Positions 7,945 through 16,990 of a stretch of DNA of 64,000 nucleotides are shown here, piece by piece. Both the position numbers and the translations under genes were made by a program. Source of the DNA: Pseudomonadota bacterium (GTDB lineage: Bacteria; Pseudomonadota; Gammaproteobacteria; Steroidobacterales; Steroidobacteraceae); contig JAJZDW010000008.1 in NCBI GenBank assembly GCA_021851405.1, positions 52,588 through 116,587 on the forward strand, in the 5' to 3' direction. Position 1 is the first letter of the stretch; every line of letters begins with the position of its first letter. Below the pieces are notes generated by a model. The model did no database searches. It was not told where the DNA came from and was given only the letters and a program-made list of their open reading frames with translations.

Positions 7945-9638
7945 GCCGCCTCCGCCTCTGAGTCGGCCTCGGCCTCGGTCCCGTAGAGCCGCGCCTTGAA
8001 GGGAGCGAGTCCAATCCGTCGGTAACACTCGAGAAAGGTTTCCTCCTCGTCGCTGCGCCGTTCGAGGTAGGTGTGGATCAGTCGCTCGATCCCCTCGGCG
8101 ATTTCGCTGCGGGCGAGCGCACGGCCGACGCGCTCGCCGATCGACGCGTCGTTGCCGGGGCTGCCGCCGAGGGTGACCTGGTACCACTCCTCACCATGCT
8201 TGTCGACGCCGAGAATGCCGATGTGCCCGACACTGTGATGGCCGCAGCCGTTCATGCAGCCGCTCATGGTGATGCGGATCGGACCGATGTCGTACTGCGC
8301 TTCGAGCGAATCAAAACGTCGATAGATCTCGTGCGTGACGCCGATCGTGCCGGCATTGGCCAGACCACAGAAATCAAGTCCCGGGCAGGCGACGATGTCG
8401 GTGGTGAGCCCGATGTTGGGCGTGGCGAGCCGTGCCGCCTCGAGCTGCAACCACAGCGCATGCAGATCGCGCTCGGCCACGTCCGGCAGGACGAGGTTCT
8501 GATCGTACGTGGCGCGCAGCTCGCCGAAACTGTACGCGTCGGCGAGCTGCGCAAGCGCCTCGAACTGCTCGGCGGTGCAGTCCCCTGGGGCCTGCTCGGG
8601 CGCCTTCAGCGATACGAACACCACTCGGTAGCCCGGCATCTTGTGCGCGCGCACGTTGCGCTTCAGCCAGGCGGCAAAGCGCGCATCGTGGGTTGCCCGT
8701 TCCGCGAGGTCCGCTCCGGCCTCGTGCGCCGGGCGGTAGGGCGGGGCGCTGAAGTGCGTGCCCATCCGCTCGATGTCCTCCGGCCACAGTCGCAGCTGCT
8801 CACCCTCGTCGCTGGCGAGGATCTTGGCGTATTCCGTCTCGAGGGCCGCCCGGAATCGCTCGATGCCCCACTCGCGCAGCACGATCTTGATGCGCGCCTT
8901 GTGGATATTGTCGCGCCGTCCGAACAGGTTGAACGTGCGCAAAATGGCGCAGGCGTAGATCAGCAGGTCCGATTCGGGCACGAAGCCGTTCATCTCCTGC
9001 CCGAGCATCGGCAGGCGGCCAAGACCGCCGCCGACGAAGAACCGGTAGCCGATCACCCCGTCGCGCCGCAGCACGTGCACCGCCGCATCGTTGGTGCGCG
9101 TGGCGGCGCGATCAGTGGTTGCGCCGCTGAAGCCAAATTTGAATTTGCGCGGCAGCCAGTAGAACTCCGGATGCAGCGTCACGAACTGGCGCAACAGCTC
9201 GCAGTAGGCGCGTGGATCGACCTGCTCATCGTCGGCCGCCCCGGCGAGGTAGTCGCAGGTGATGTTGCGGGTGTCGTTGCCGCAGGCCTGGATGCTGTGC
9301 AGCTGTACCTCGGCGAGCTCGGCGAGCAAATCCGGGACCTGCTCGAGCCGCGGCCAGTTCAGCTGGATGTTCTGCCGGGTCGTGAAGTGCGCGTACCCCT
9401 TGTCATAGGCGCGCACCACGTGCGCCATGGCGCGCAGCTGCGCCGAGCCGAGCAGTCCGTACGGCACCGAGATGCGCAGCATCGGTGCGTGACGCTGCTG
9501 GTACAGCCCGTTGCGCAGGCGCAGCTGGCGAAAATCATCCTCCGGGAGCTCCCCGGCGAGGTAGCGGCGCGTCTGATCGCGAAACTGCTCGGTGCGCTGG
9601 CGCAGCAGCTCGCGGTCGGTCTGATCGTAGCGATACAT
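7941..9638 (-). CDS. cysI: Sulfite reductase hemoprotein (nitrite/sulfite reductase family)
   Basis: A 565-residue siroheme/4Fe-4S enzyme reducing sulfite to sulfide. The cluster and siroheme ligands are visible as C418-x5-C424 ('CPGLDFC') and C461-x3-C465 ('CMNGC'). Two ferredoxin-like half domains and the siroheme repeats ('NIQLNWPRL', 'RNITCDY') are present. No cysJ flavoprotein is in the window, so the electron donor may be ferredoxin or a distant reductase. The start at 9638 was chosen because the preceding in-frame codons lack family similarity. The operon is cysI-DUF934. Confidence 0.92.
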   Translation of the reverse strand: MYRYDQTDRELLRQRTEQFRDQTRRYLAGELPEDDFRQLRLRNGLYQQRHAPMLRISVPYGLLGSAQLRAMAHVVRAYDKGYAHFTTRQNIQLNWPRLEQVPDLLAELAEVQLHSIQACGNDTRNITCDYLAGAADDEQVDPRAYCELLRQFVTLHPEFYWLPRKFKFGFSGATTDRAATRTNDAAVHVLRRDGVIGYRFFVGGGLGRLPMLGQEMNGFVPESDLLIYACAILRTFNLFGRRDNIHKARIKIVLREWGIERFRAALETEYAKILASDEGEQLRLWPEDIERMGTHFSAPPYRPAHEAGADLAERATHDARFAAWLKRNVRAHKMPGYRVVFVSLKAPEQAPGDCTAEQFEALAQLADAYSFGELRATYDQNLVLPDVAERDLHALWLQLEAARLATPNIGLTTDIVACPGLDFCGLANAGTIGVTHEIYRRFDSLEAQYDIGPIRITMSGCMNGCGHHSVGHIGILGVDKHGEEWYQVTLGGSPGNDASIGERVGRALARSEIAEGIERLIHTYLERRSDEEETFLECYRRIGLAPFKARLYGTEAEADSEAEAA

Positions 9639-9769
9639 GGAGCGGACTATAGGCGCTCGGGAGCGGGGGCCTAAATACCCGCTGGTTTGGCGAGCGGCCC
9701 GAGCGGTTATGAGCTCGGCGCGGCCGGTGCGATAATGGCGCATCGCCTGGACGCCAAGAGAGTGGCACG

Positions 9770-10219
9770 ATGGGACTTTATTTCGAGGAATTCACGGTGG
9801 GGCAGCGGTTCGAGCACCAGGTGCGCCGCACGGTCACCGAGACCGACAATCTGCTGTTCAGCGCATTGACGATGAACCCGGCGGCGATCCATCTGGATGC
9901 CGAGTACAGCCGCGACACGCCCTTCGGCGAGCGCATCGTCAACAGCGTGTTCACGCTCGGGTTGATGGTCGGGCTGTCGGTGTACGACACCACCTTCGGC
10001 ACGACGATCGGCAACCTCGGCTGGGAGGAAGTGAAGTTCCCGCGGCCGGTGCGCGTCGGGGATACGTTGCGGGCGGTGACGAGCGTCTTCTCGGTGCGCG
10101 AGAGTCGCTCGCGGCCGGACTCCGGGATCGTGGTGTTCGACCACCGCGCCTACAATCAACGCGACGAGGAGGTGGCCTCGTGCCGCCGCGCCGCGCTGAT
10201 GCTGAAGAAGCCGGCATGA
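9770..10219 (+). CDS. MaoC-like (R)-hydratase
   Basis: A 149-residue hot-dog protein. 'YFEEFTVGQRFEHQVRRTVT', 'NPAAIHLDAEYS' (hydratase Asp/His signature) and 'GWEEVKFPRPVRVGDTL' match MaoC dehydratases close to mesaconyl/itaconyl-CoA hydratases. The next gene, a CitE-like lyase, overlaps by 4 nt. Such pairs act on branched C4-C5 acyl-CoAs, for example itaconyl-CoA hydratase plus citramalyl-CoA lyase, but no CoA-transferase is adjacent, so the substrate is only a guess. Confidence 0.88.
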   Translation: MGLYFEEFTVGQRFEHQVRRTVTETDNLLFSALTMNPAAIHLDAEYSRDTPFGERIVNSVFTLGLMVGLSVYDTTFGTTIGNLGWEEVKFPRPVRVGDTLRAVTSVFSVRESRSRPDSGIVVFDHRAYNQRDEEVASCRRAALMLKKPA

Positions 10220-11136
10220 GCGGCACGGTGCTGCGCTCGCTGCTGTTCGTGCCGGGCGACAGTGAGCGCAAACTGACCAAGGGACTCGCCAGCGGCGCCG
10301 ATGCGCTCATCGTCGATCTCGAGGACTCGGTGGCCCCGGAGCGGCTCGGGTTCGCGCGCGGGCTGGTGCTCGAGTTTCTGCAGGCCCACGCGGCGAGCGC
10401 CGCGGCGCAGCTGTGGGTGCGGGTCAACTCACTGGCCAGCGGACGGCTCTACGAGGATGCCACGGCGGTGCTCTCGGCGCGCCCGGCCGGACTGGTGCTG
10501 CCGAAGGTGGACCGCTACGCGGACATCGAGCGCATCGCCCTCACGCTCGAGGCAATCGAGGCGGGCAACGGCCTGGCGGTCGGCAGCACCGCGCTGCTGG
10601 TGATCGGGACCGAGACGCCGGCCGGACTGCTCGCGCTGCCGTCCTACCCGCAGGCCGCGGCAGTGCATCGCGCGTCGGCGCGGCGCCTCGCCGGGCTCAC
10701 CTGGGGGATGGAGGATCTCTCGGCGGCCCTCGGCGCGCGCGTGCGGTCCAACCCGGACGGGACGTTGCGGCCGGTGTTTGAGCAGGCCCGCACGACGTGC
10801 CTGCTCGCGGCCGCCGCGCTCGGGATTGCGGCCATCGATGGGGTGTTCGTCGATTTTCGCGAGAGCGACGGATTGCGCCGGGAGGCCGAGCTCGCCCGCG
10901 GGGACGGCTTCAGCGGCAAACTCGCCATCCATCCGGCGCAGGTCCCGGTGATCAACGCGGTGTTCACCCCGAGTGCGCACGAGCTCGACTGGGCGCGGCG
11001 GGTGGTGGCGGCGTTCGAGGCGGCCGGCGGCGCCGGCGTCACGGCGCTCGACGGTGAGATGATCGACCGGCCGCACTGGCTGCTCGCGCGGCGTATCCTC
11101 GCCAGCGAGGCGGCCGCCGAGCCGCAGGGCACGTAA
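10216..11136 (+). CDS. CitE-like CoA ester lyase (HpcH/HpaI family)
   Basis: A 306-residue TIM-barrel lyase: 'LRSLLFVPGDSERKLTKGL', 'ALIVDLEDSVAPE', 'LPKVDRYADIERI', 'GMEDLSAALGARV', 'SGKLAIHPAQVPVINAVF'. These match CitE/malyl-CoA/citramalyl-CoA lyases that need Mg2+ and cleave 3-hydroxyacyl-CoAs. The ATG at 10216 overlaps the MaoC stop (ATGA), which decides the start over an upstream alternative at 10180. The coupling to MaoC suggests hydration followed by retro-aldol cleavage in one pathway. Confidence 0.9.
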   Translation: MSGTVLRSLLFVPGDSERKLTKGLASGADALIVDLEDSVAPERLGFARGLVLEFLQAHAASAAAQLWVRVNSLASGRLYEDATAVLSARPAGLVLPKVDRYADIERIALTLEAIEAGNGLAVGSTALLVIGTETPAGLLALPSYPQAAAVHRASARRLAGLTWGMEDLSAALGARVRSNPDGTLRPVFEQARTTCLLAAAALGIAAIDGVFVDFRESDGLRREAELARGDGFSGKLAIHPAQVPVINAVFTPSAHELDWARRVVAAFEAAGGAGVTALDGEMIDRPHWLLARRILASEAAAEPQGT

Positions 11137-11148
11137 GGAGAGGTCCGC

Positions 11149-11535
11149 ATGAAGCTGAGAATCAAGGGCAATGCTCTGCGGGCGCGCCTGACGCAGGGGG
11201 AGATCCGCGCGTTCGCGGCCACCGGTCAGGTCGAGGAGCGCACCGAGTTTCCGGGCGGCACGGCGCTGATCTATCGGGTGCGACAGGTCGAACAAATCAA
11301 CGATATTTCAGTGAGATATGACGGGAATCTCATTGAATTTCAGATTCCCGCGGCGCTCGCCGAGCGCTGGTGCACCACGGACCTGGTGACGCTGCAGGCG
11401 GCCCCGGCCCTCCCCTCGGGCAGTGTGCAGGTGGTGCTGGAGAAGGATTTCGCCTGCCTCGTGCCGCGCGAGGGCGAGGATGAGCGTGATCACTTCCCGC
11501 ACCCGCAGGCCGGCGCGGGGCACGAGCGCTGCTGA
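11149..11535 (+). CDS. Small DUF7009-like protein
   Basis: A 128-residue protein with an AAGGAGAG ribosome site just upstream. The start 'MKLRIKGNALRARLTQGEIR' followed by a 'LIYRVRQVEQ' strand and a C-terminal 'CLVPREGEDERDHFPHP' fits a small beta-rich family I associate with DUF7009. No function is known to me. It is 12 nt after the CitE-like gene and probably cotranscribed. The Cys/His/Asp-rich tail looks like a possible metal site. Around 11290-11350 its bases are AT-richer than the neighbours. Confidence 0.65.
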   Translation: MKLRIKGNALRARLTQGEIRAFAATGQVEERTEFPGGTALIYRVRQVEQINDISVRYDGNLIEFQIPAALAERWCTTDLVTLQAAPALPSGSVQVVLEKDFACLVPREGEDERDHFPHPQAGAGHERC

Positions 11536-11550
11536 GCGCCGCAGGTTCCT

Positions 11551-12120
11551 CTAGCCGCCGGTGGCACCGAGCAGGGTGATGCCCGGGGGCAGATGGGCGG
11601 CGACCTGCGCGTAGCGGGTGCGCTCCTCGAGAATCGAATCGGCATCGATCGCCCCCACGGTGCGCCAGCTGCCGATGCGCGGCAGGCGGGCGAGATGCCG
11701 CTCGATGGCCTCGCGCCGCGCCGACCAGAGTGTGTTGAAGAACTCGCCGAACGCCCGCCAGGCGGCGCGCGCGTGCTCTGGCTCGTCAGCCGCGAGCGCC
11801 CGCTCGAGGCGCGCCAGCGCCTGGCGGCTCGTGCCCTCGCGAGCGGCGAGGGCCCCGAGTTCGATCGGCACGGTGTCCTCGAGCGTTCCGCCCGCGGCGC
11901 GGTGGCGCTGCTCGATGAGCTCATGGAGCAGCTGGTCGCGCTGCTCGAAGCGGGCGAGCACCCAGGCGAGATAGCCGACGCTGGCATCGCGGAACGCCGC
12001 CGGCGCGCCGGCCGGTGCGTCGCGCTCGGCGCCGAATATCGCCACGCAGGCGTTGGCGACCTGGGCGGCATGGATGCGCTCGGTGGCGAGCTGCCCGAGG
12101 AGGATATCGCTTTCGTTCAT
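11551..12120 (-). CDS. Hypothetical helical protein
   Basis: A 189-residue, almost wholly alpha-helical protein I do not recognise. It has long amphipathic helices ('SVGYLAWVLARFEQRDQLLH', 'RAAWRAFGEFFNTLWSARRE') and no signal peptide or membrane segment. The pattern faintly recalls four-helix-bundle proteins (hemerythrin or DinB), but the needed metal ligands are not evident. It is convergent with the DUF7009-like gene and divergent from thrA, with its own start 118 nt from thrA. Codon use and third-position GC fit a real gene. Confidence 0.6.
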   Translation of the reverse strand: MNESDILLGQLATERIHAAQVANACVAIFGAERDAPAGAPAAFRDASVGYLAWVLARFEQRDQLLHELIEQRHRAAGGTLEDTVPIELGALAAREGTSRQALARLERALAADEPEHARAAWRAFGEFFNTLWSARREAIERHLARLPRIGSWRTVGAIDADSILEERTRYAQVAAHLPPGITLLGATGG

Positions 12121-12237
12121 GGCGGCATTCTACCGGCGGGCCGGCCTCACGGGGGCGATCTGCCGGAGTATCCATTGCGCGCGCACGGGCGCCCCAGTAC
12201 AGTCGCACCGCTTCCCCCTCAGGTGATCAGCAACCCC

Positions 12238-14721
12238 ATGTCGAATTCCGCACCCTGGGTCGTGCACAAATTCGGCGGCTCGAGCGTCGCCGACGCCGCC
12301 TGTTTCGAGCGCGTCGCGGCGATTCTCGAGGCCTCCCCGGCGCCGCGCCTGGGCGTGGTGCTTTCGGCCTGCAAAGGTGTCACCGATGGGCTGCTCGGTC
12401 TGGTGGCTCTCGCCGAGGCGCAGGACGAGACCTACCGCGCGCAGATCGTGGCGCTTCGCGCCCGGCACGCGGCCATTGCCGAGGCGCTGCTGCCGCCCGA
12501 GGCCATGCGGTTGTACCTGGCCGGGTTCGACCGCGACTGTCGCGACCTCGAGGGCATCCTGCATACGGTCAAGCTGACCCGCTCGGCGGCCACCAACGTG
12601 CGCGACCTGATCGCCGGGTATGGGGAGATCTGGTCCACCAAGCTCTTTCACCGCTACTTCGAGTCCCGTCCGCAGCGGCGCGGCCCCGTGCAGTGGATCG
12701 ATGCACGGCGGGTGATCGTGGTCGAGTGGGGCTCGCTCGGTCCGGCGGTGCAGTGGGAGGAGTCACGCGCGCAGCTGGCGGACCTCGTCGATGCGGACTT
12801 CAAAGGCACGCTGGTCATCACCGGATTCATCGCCGCCGACCGGCGCGGCGTGCAGACCACGCTCGGGCGCAACGGCAGCGACTTCTCCTCCTCGATTTTC
12901 GGGGCGCTGCTCGGCGCGGCGGAAATCCACATCTGGACCGACGTCGACGGGGTGCTCTCGGCCGATCCGCGCCGCGTGCCCGATGCGACGGTGATCGACT
13001 CGCTCTCCTACAGCGAGGCGATGGAGCTGGCCTACTTCGGCGCCAAGGTGATCCATCCGCAGACCATGGCACCGGCCGTGGGCGATGCGATCCCGATCTG
13101 GATTCGCAATACGTTCGCCCCGGAGAAGCCCGGGACGCTGATCTGCGCCGAGCCGCGCTCGAGCCTGCCGGTCAAGGGCATTGCGAGCATCGAGCAGGTG
13201 GCGCTGGTGAACCTCGAGGGCGCCGGCATGATCGGCGTGCCCGGGACGGCGCATCGATTGTTCGGTGCGCTGCGCGAGGAAGGCATCTCGGTGATCCTGA
13301 TCTCCCAGGGCAGCTCCGAGCACTCGATCTGCTGCGCCATTCCCCAGAGCGAGGGCGAGCGGGCCGCCGCGGTGGTGCGCCGCGCGTTCGAGCGGGAGCT
13401 GCTCGAGGGTCAGATTCAGAGCGTCGAAATCGACCCGGACCTGGCCATCCTCGCCATCGTCGGGGACGGCATGGCCGGAACCCCCGGGGTCGCCGCGAAG
13501 GTATTCAGCGCGCTCGGCACCAGCGGGGTGAACGTGCGCGCCATCGCCCAGGGGGCCTCGGAGCGCAACATTTCCGTCGTGGTGGAAGGCCGCTCAGCCA
13601 CACGCGCACTGCGCGCAGCGCACGCCGGGTTGTATCTGTCCCCGCACACGCTGTCGGTGGGCATCATCGGTCCGGGCACCGTCGGTGAGGTGTTGCTCGA
13701 GCAGATTGCCTCGCAGAGCGCGCGGCTGCGCGAGCAGTTCAAGATCGACCTGCGCGTGCGCGGCATTCTCGGCTCCAAGCGCATGGTGCTCGGGGACACC
13801 GGCATTGCGCTTGGAACCTGGCGCGAGCAGTACGAGCACAGCACCGTGCCGGCGGACCTCGAGCGGTTCCTCGAGCACGTGCGCGTCGATTACCTGCCGC
13901 ACACCGTGCTCATCGACTGCACGGCGAGCGGCGATGTGGCCGCTCGCTACGCCGAGTGGCTGCGCGCCGGCGTGCACGTGATCACACCGAACAAGAAGGC
14001 CAACAGCGCGGATATGGCCTTCTATCGCGCCCTGCAGGCTGCCCGCCGCGCCGGTGGTGCGCACTATCTGTACGAGGCCACCGTCGGCGCCGGTCTGCCG
14101 GTGGTGCACACGCTGCGCGATCTGCGCGAGACGGGCGATGAGATCGCGAGCATCGAGGGCATTTTCTCCGGCACGCTCGCCTACCTCTTCAACGTCTACG
14201 ACGGCCGCACGCCGTTCTCGGACATCGTGCGCGATGCGCGCCAGCGCGGCTACACCGAGCCGGATCCGCGCGATGATCTGTCCGGAATGGACGTGGCGCG
14301 CAAGTTGATCATTCTCGGACGGGAAATGGGCCTGGAGCTCGAGCTGTCCGACGTGCGGGTCGAGTCGCTGGTCCCGGCGGGGCTCGAGCGCGGCTCGATC
14401 GAGGAATTCATGGCGCGCCTGCCGCGCTCGGATGCGGCCATGCGCGAGCGGTTCGAGGCCGCCAGGGACAAAGGCCGCGTGCTGCGCTACGTCGGACGCC
14501 TCGGTGCCGACGGTCAGGCGAGCGTGGGGCTGGTCGAGTTCGAGGCCAATCATGCCTTCGCCAACATCGCACTCACCGACAACGTGGTGCGCTTCGCCAC
14601 GCGCCGCTACTGCGACAATCCGCTCATCGTGCAGGGTCCGGGCGCCGGTCCCGAGGTGACCGCCGGCGGGGTGTTCGCCGACCTGCTGCGTCTTTCGGCA
14701 TACCTCGGAGCGCAGCTGTGA
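12238..14721 (+). CDS. thrA: Bifunctional aspartokinase / homoserine dehydrogenase
   Basis: An 827-residue fusion. The aspartokinase domain opens with 'VVHKFGGSSVADAACF' and shows 'TTLGRNGSDFSSSIFGALLG'; two ACT regulatory domains follow (~320-460, 'VALVNLEGAGMIGVPGTA', 'LAILAIVGDGMAGTPGVA'). Homoserine dehydrogenase fills the C-terminal ~370 residues ('VGIIGPGTVGEVLLEQIASQ', 'VITPNKKANSADMAFY', 'DDLSGMDVARKLIILGRE'). It does the first and third steps of threonine synthesis, with feedback inhibition likely through the ACT domains. No threonine/isoleucine-rich leader peptide is visible upstream, so the E. coli type of attenuation is not supported. Confidence 0.96.
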   Translation: MSNSAPWVVHKFGGSSVADAACFERVAAILEASPAPRLGVVLSACKGVTDGLLGLVALAEAQDETYRAQIVALRARHAAIAEALLPPEAMRLYLAGFDRDCRDLEGILHTVKLTRSAATNVRDLIAGYGEIWSTKLFHRYFESRPQRRGPVQWIDARRVIVVEWGSLGPAVQWEESRAQLADLVDADFKGTLVITGFIAADRRGVQTTLGRNGSDFSSSIFGALLGAAEIHIWTDVDGVLSADPRRVPDATVIDSLSYSEAMELAYFGAKVIHPQTMAPAVGDAIPIWIRNTFAPEKPGTLICAEPRSSLPVKGIASIEQVALVNLEGAGMIGVPGTAHRLFGALREEGISVILISQGSSEHSICCAIPQSEGERAAAVVRRAFERELLEGQIQSVEIDPDLAILAIVGDGMAGTPGVAAKVFSALGTSGVNVRAIAQGASERNISVVVEGRSATRALRAAHAGLYLSPHTLSVGIIGPGTVGEVLLEQIASQSARLREQFKIDLRVRGILGSKRMVLGDTGIALGTWREQYEHSTVPADLERFLEHVRVDYLPHTVLIDCTASGDVAARYAEWLRAGVHVITPNKKANSADMAFYRALQAARRAGGAHYLYEATVGAGLPVVHTLRDLRETGDEIASIEGIFSGTLAYLFNVYDGRTPFSDIVRDARQRGYTEPDPRDDLSGMDVARKLIILGREMGLELELSDVRVESLVPAGLERGSIEEFMARLPRSDAAMRERFEAARDKGRVLRYVGRLGADGQASVGLVEFEANHAFANIALTDNVVRFATRRYCDNPLIVQGPGAGPEVTAGGVFADLLRLSAYLGAQL

Positions 14722-15659
14722 GTGCGGCGCAGTGGGCCACGGCGTTCGCGCCGGCATCGGTCGGCAACGTCGCGATCGGTTTCGACATTCTTGGGTTCGC
14801 CGTCGATGCGCTCGGGGATCGCGTCACCGTGAGCCGCAGCGAACGGCCCGGGGTCACGATCAGCGCGGTGAGTGGGATCGCCGGGGAGTTGCCGACCGAC
14901 CCGGCGCAGAATACCGCCGGCCGTGCGCTGCAGGCACTGCATGCGACGCTGGCACCGAGTTTCGGGTTCGAGATGCGCATCGAGAAGGGTATCCCGCTCG
15001 GCTCCGGCCTCGGCGGCTCGGCCGCCTCGGCGGTCGGCGCGGTGGTCGCGGCCAACGCGCTGCTCGAGCAACCGTACGAGCCGATCGAGCTGCTGAAGTT
15101 CGCCATGCAGGGCGAGGCGGTGGCCAGTGGATCGCTGCACGTGGACAACATCTCGCCGTCGCTCTTCGGCGGTCTGGTGCTCACCGTCGGCATCGATCAC
15201 CCGCGGGTCAAGCGCATCCCGGTGCCCCCGGGCGTGTGCGCGGTACTGATCCATCCGCATATGTTTCTCGCCACGCGTCAGGCTCGCGCCATCCTCAAGC
15301 GCGACGTGCCGCTGGCGGATTTCGTCTGGCAGACGGCGAACCTCGCCGGGTTCATCTCCGGCTGCTACACAGATGATCTGGACATGATCCGCGCGTCGTT
15401 CGAGGATGTCGTCATCGAGCCGCAGCGCCAGGCGCTGATCCCGGGCTTTGCGGCCGTACGCGCCGCGGCGCTGGCGGCCGGCGCGCTCGGATGCTCGATC
15501 TCCGGCGCCGGGCCGACGCTGTTTGCCTGGGCACTCGAGACGCAGGCACAGGCCGTGCTCGCGGCGATGCGAGCCCCGCTCGTGGCCACCGGTGCGCAGG
15601 TCGATGAATGGATCGTCGATCTGCACCGCGAGGGTGCGCGTGTGGTGGCGAGCGGTTGA
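14718..15659 (+). CDS. thrB: Homoserine kinase
   Basis: A 313-residue GHMP kinase that phosphorylates homoserine. The ATP loop is 'IPLGSGLGGSAASAVGAVV'; the substrate-end motif is 'LGCSISGAGPTLFAWA'. Translation starts with GTG at 14718, overlapping the thrA stop by 4 nt. It is the second gene of thrABC. Confidence 0.96.
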   Translation: MSAAQWATAFAPASVGNVAIGFDILGFAVDALGDRVTVSRSERPGVTISAVSGIAGELPTDPAQNTAGRALQALHATLAPSFGFEMRIEKGIPLGSGLGGSAASAVGAVVAANALLEQPYEPIELLKFAMQGEAVASGSLHVDNISPSLFGGLVLTVGIDHPRVKRIPVPPGVCAVLIHPHMFLATRQARAILKRDVPLADFVWQTANLAGFISGCYTDDLDMIRASFEDVVIEPQRQALIPGFAAVRAAALAAGALGCSISGAGPTLFAWALETQAQAVLAAMRAPLVATGAQVDEWIVDLHREGARVVASG

Positions 15660-15675
15660 CGGATCGGACGAGGCG

Positions 15676-16989
15676 ATGGGGAGTATGCGGTTTCACAGTA
15701 CCCGCGATCTGCGACTGACCGCCGGATTCGGCGCAGCGCTCGAACAGGGCCTGGCCCCGGATGGTGGCCTGTATGTGCCTGAAACGTGGCCCGAGATCGA
15801 TGCCGCGGTGCTGCGCACGGCGCACGGGCTGGCGGACCTCGCCGGGCGGTTGATCGGACCGTTCGCGGCCGCCGATGCGCTCGGGGCCGAACTGGGGCAG
15901 ATCTGCACCGAGGCGTTCAACTTTCCGGCCCCCGTGGTGCCGATCGAGGGCGATCAGCTCGGGGTGCTCGAGCTGTTTCATGGGCCGACGGCAGCGTTCA
16001 AGGACTTCGGTGCGCGCTTTTTGGCGGCGTGCCTGACGCGTCTGCGTGCCGGGGCGGAGCGGCCGCTGACCATCCTCGTGGCGACCTCCGGGGACACCGG
16101 CGGGGCGGTTGCCGCGGCGTTTCATGGCCGGCCGGGCGTCGAAGTCGTCGTGCTCTTTCCGCGCGGTCTGGTGTCCCCGACGCAGCAGCAGCAGCTGACG
16201 TGCTGGGGTGGCAACGTGCGCTCCTTCGCGGTGCGCGGAACATTCGATGACTGCCAGCGCCTGGTGAAGCAGGCGTTTCTCGACGAGCCGTTGCGCGCCG
16301 CGCGCGCGCTGTCTTCGGCCAACAGCATCAACCTCGGGCGCCTGCTGCCGCAGGCAGTGTATTACGCGGCGAGCAGCCTCGCGCTCGCCGGGCCGGGCGG
16401 GGAGCCGGTCTCCTACGTCATTCCGAGCGGCAACCTCGGGAATGCGGTGGCGTGCATCTGGGCGCGGCGGCTCGGTCTGCCGATCGGCGAGGTGGTCCTG
16501 GCGCACAACGCCAACCGGACGGTGCCGGATTTTCTCACCGACGGACACTGGCAACCGCGCCCGAGCGTCGCGACGCTGGCCTCGGCGATGGATGTCGGCA
16601 ATCCGAGCAACATGGAGCGCCTGCGGTCGCTGTACCCGCAGCTTCAGGCGCTGCGCGGCGCGGTGAGCGCCTGCTCGGTCGATGACGAGGCGATCCGCGC
16701 GCGCATCGCCGCGGACTACCGCCGCCTCGGGCGGATCTGGTGTCCGCACACGGCCGTGGCGGCCGAGGCCTATGCGCGGCTGCCCGAGGCGCGCCGGCGC
16801 GCCGGACGCTGGGTGCTGGTGGGCACGGCCCATCCGGCGAAATTTCGCGAAATCATCGCACCGTTGATCGGACGGGACGTGCCACTGCCGCCGGCCCTCG
16901 CCGAGCTGTTCGCCCGTCCGAGCGTGTTCGAGGACATCGACGCCGATCTGGCCTCGCTGCGCTCGGCCTTGGCGGACGAGTCGATCTAG
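15676..16989 (+). CDS. thrC: Threonine synthase
   Basis: A PLP enzyme turning O-phosphohomoserine into threonine. The PLP lysine lies in 'GPTAAFKDFGARF', followed by 'ATSGDTGGAVAAAF' and 'IPSGNLGNAVACIWARRLGL'. Length about 437 residues, normal for the bacterial class with an N-terminal extension. Two ATGs, 15676 and 15685, are possible; neither has an ideal ribosome site, and family members begin close to the second ('MRFHSTRD'). The third gene of thrABC, 16 nt after thrB. Confidence 0.95.
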   Translation: MGSMRFHSTRDLRLTAGFGAALEQGLAPDGGLYVPETWPEIDAAVLRTAHGLADLAGRLIGPFAAADALGAELGQICTEAFNFPAPVVPIEGDQLGVLELFHGPTAAFKDFGARFLAACLTRLRAGAERPLTILVATSGDTGGAVAAAFHGRPGVEVVVLFPRGLVSPTQQQQLTCWGGNVRSFAVRGTFDDCQRLVKQAFLDEPLRAARALSSANSINLGRLLPQAVYYAASSLALAGPGGEPVSYVIPSGNLGNAVACIWARRLGLPIGEVVLAHNANRTVPDFLTDGHWQPRPSVATLASAMDVGNPSNMERLRSLYPQLQALRGAVSACSVDDEAIRARIAADYRRLGRIWCPHTAVAAEAYARLPEARRRAGRWVLVGTAHPAKFREIIAPLIGRDVPLPPALAELFARPSVFEDIDADLASLRSALADESI

Positions 16990-16990
16990 C

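Noticed and set aside
11593..12237. Long in-frame N-terminal extension of thrA
   Set aside because: It is antisense to the helical hypothetical gene; aspartokinase homology begins at 12238.
12121..12237. Threonine attenuator or leader peptide before thrA
   Set aside because: No Thr/Ile-rich short frame and no competing hairpins seen.
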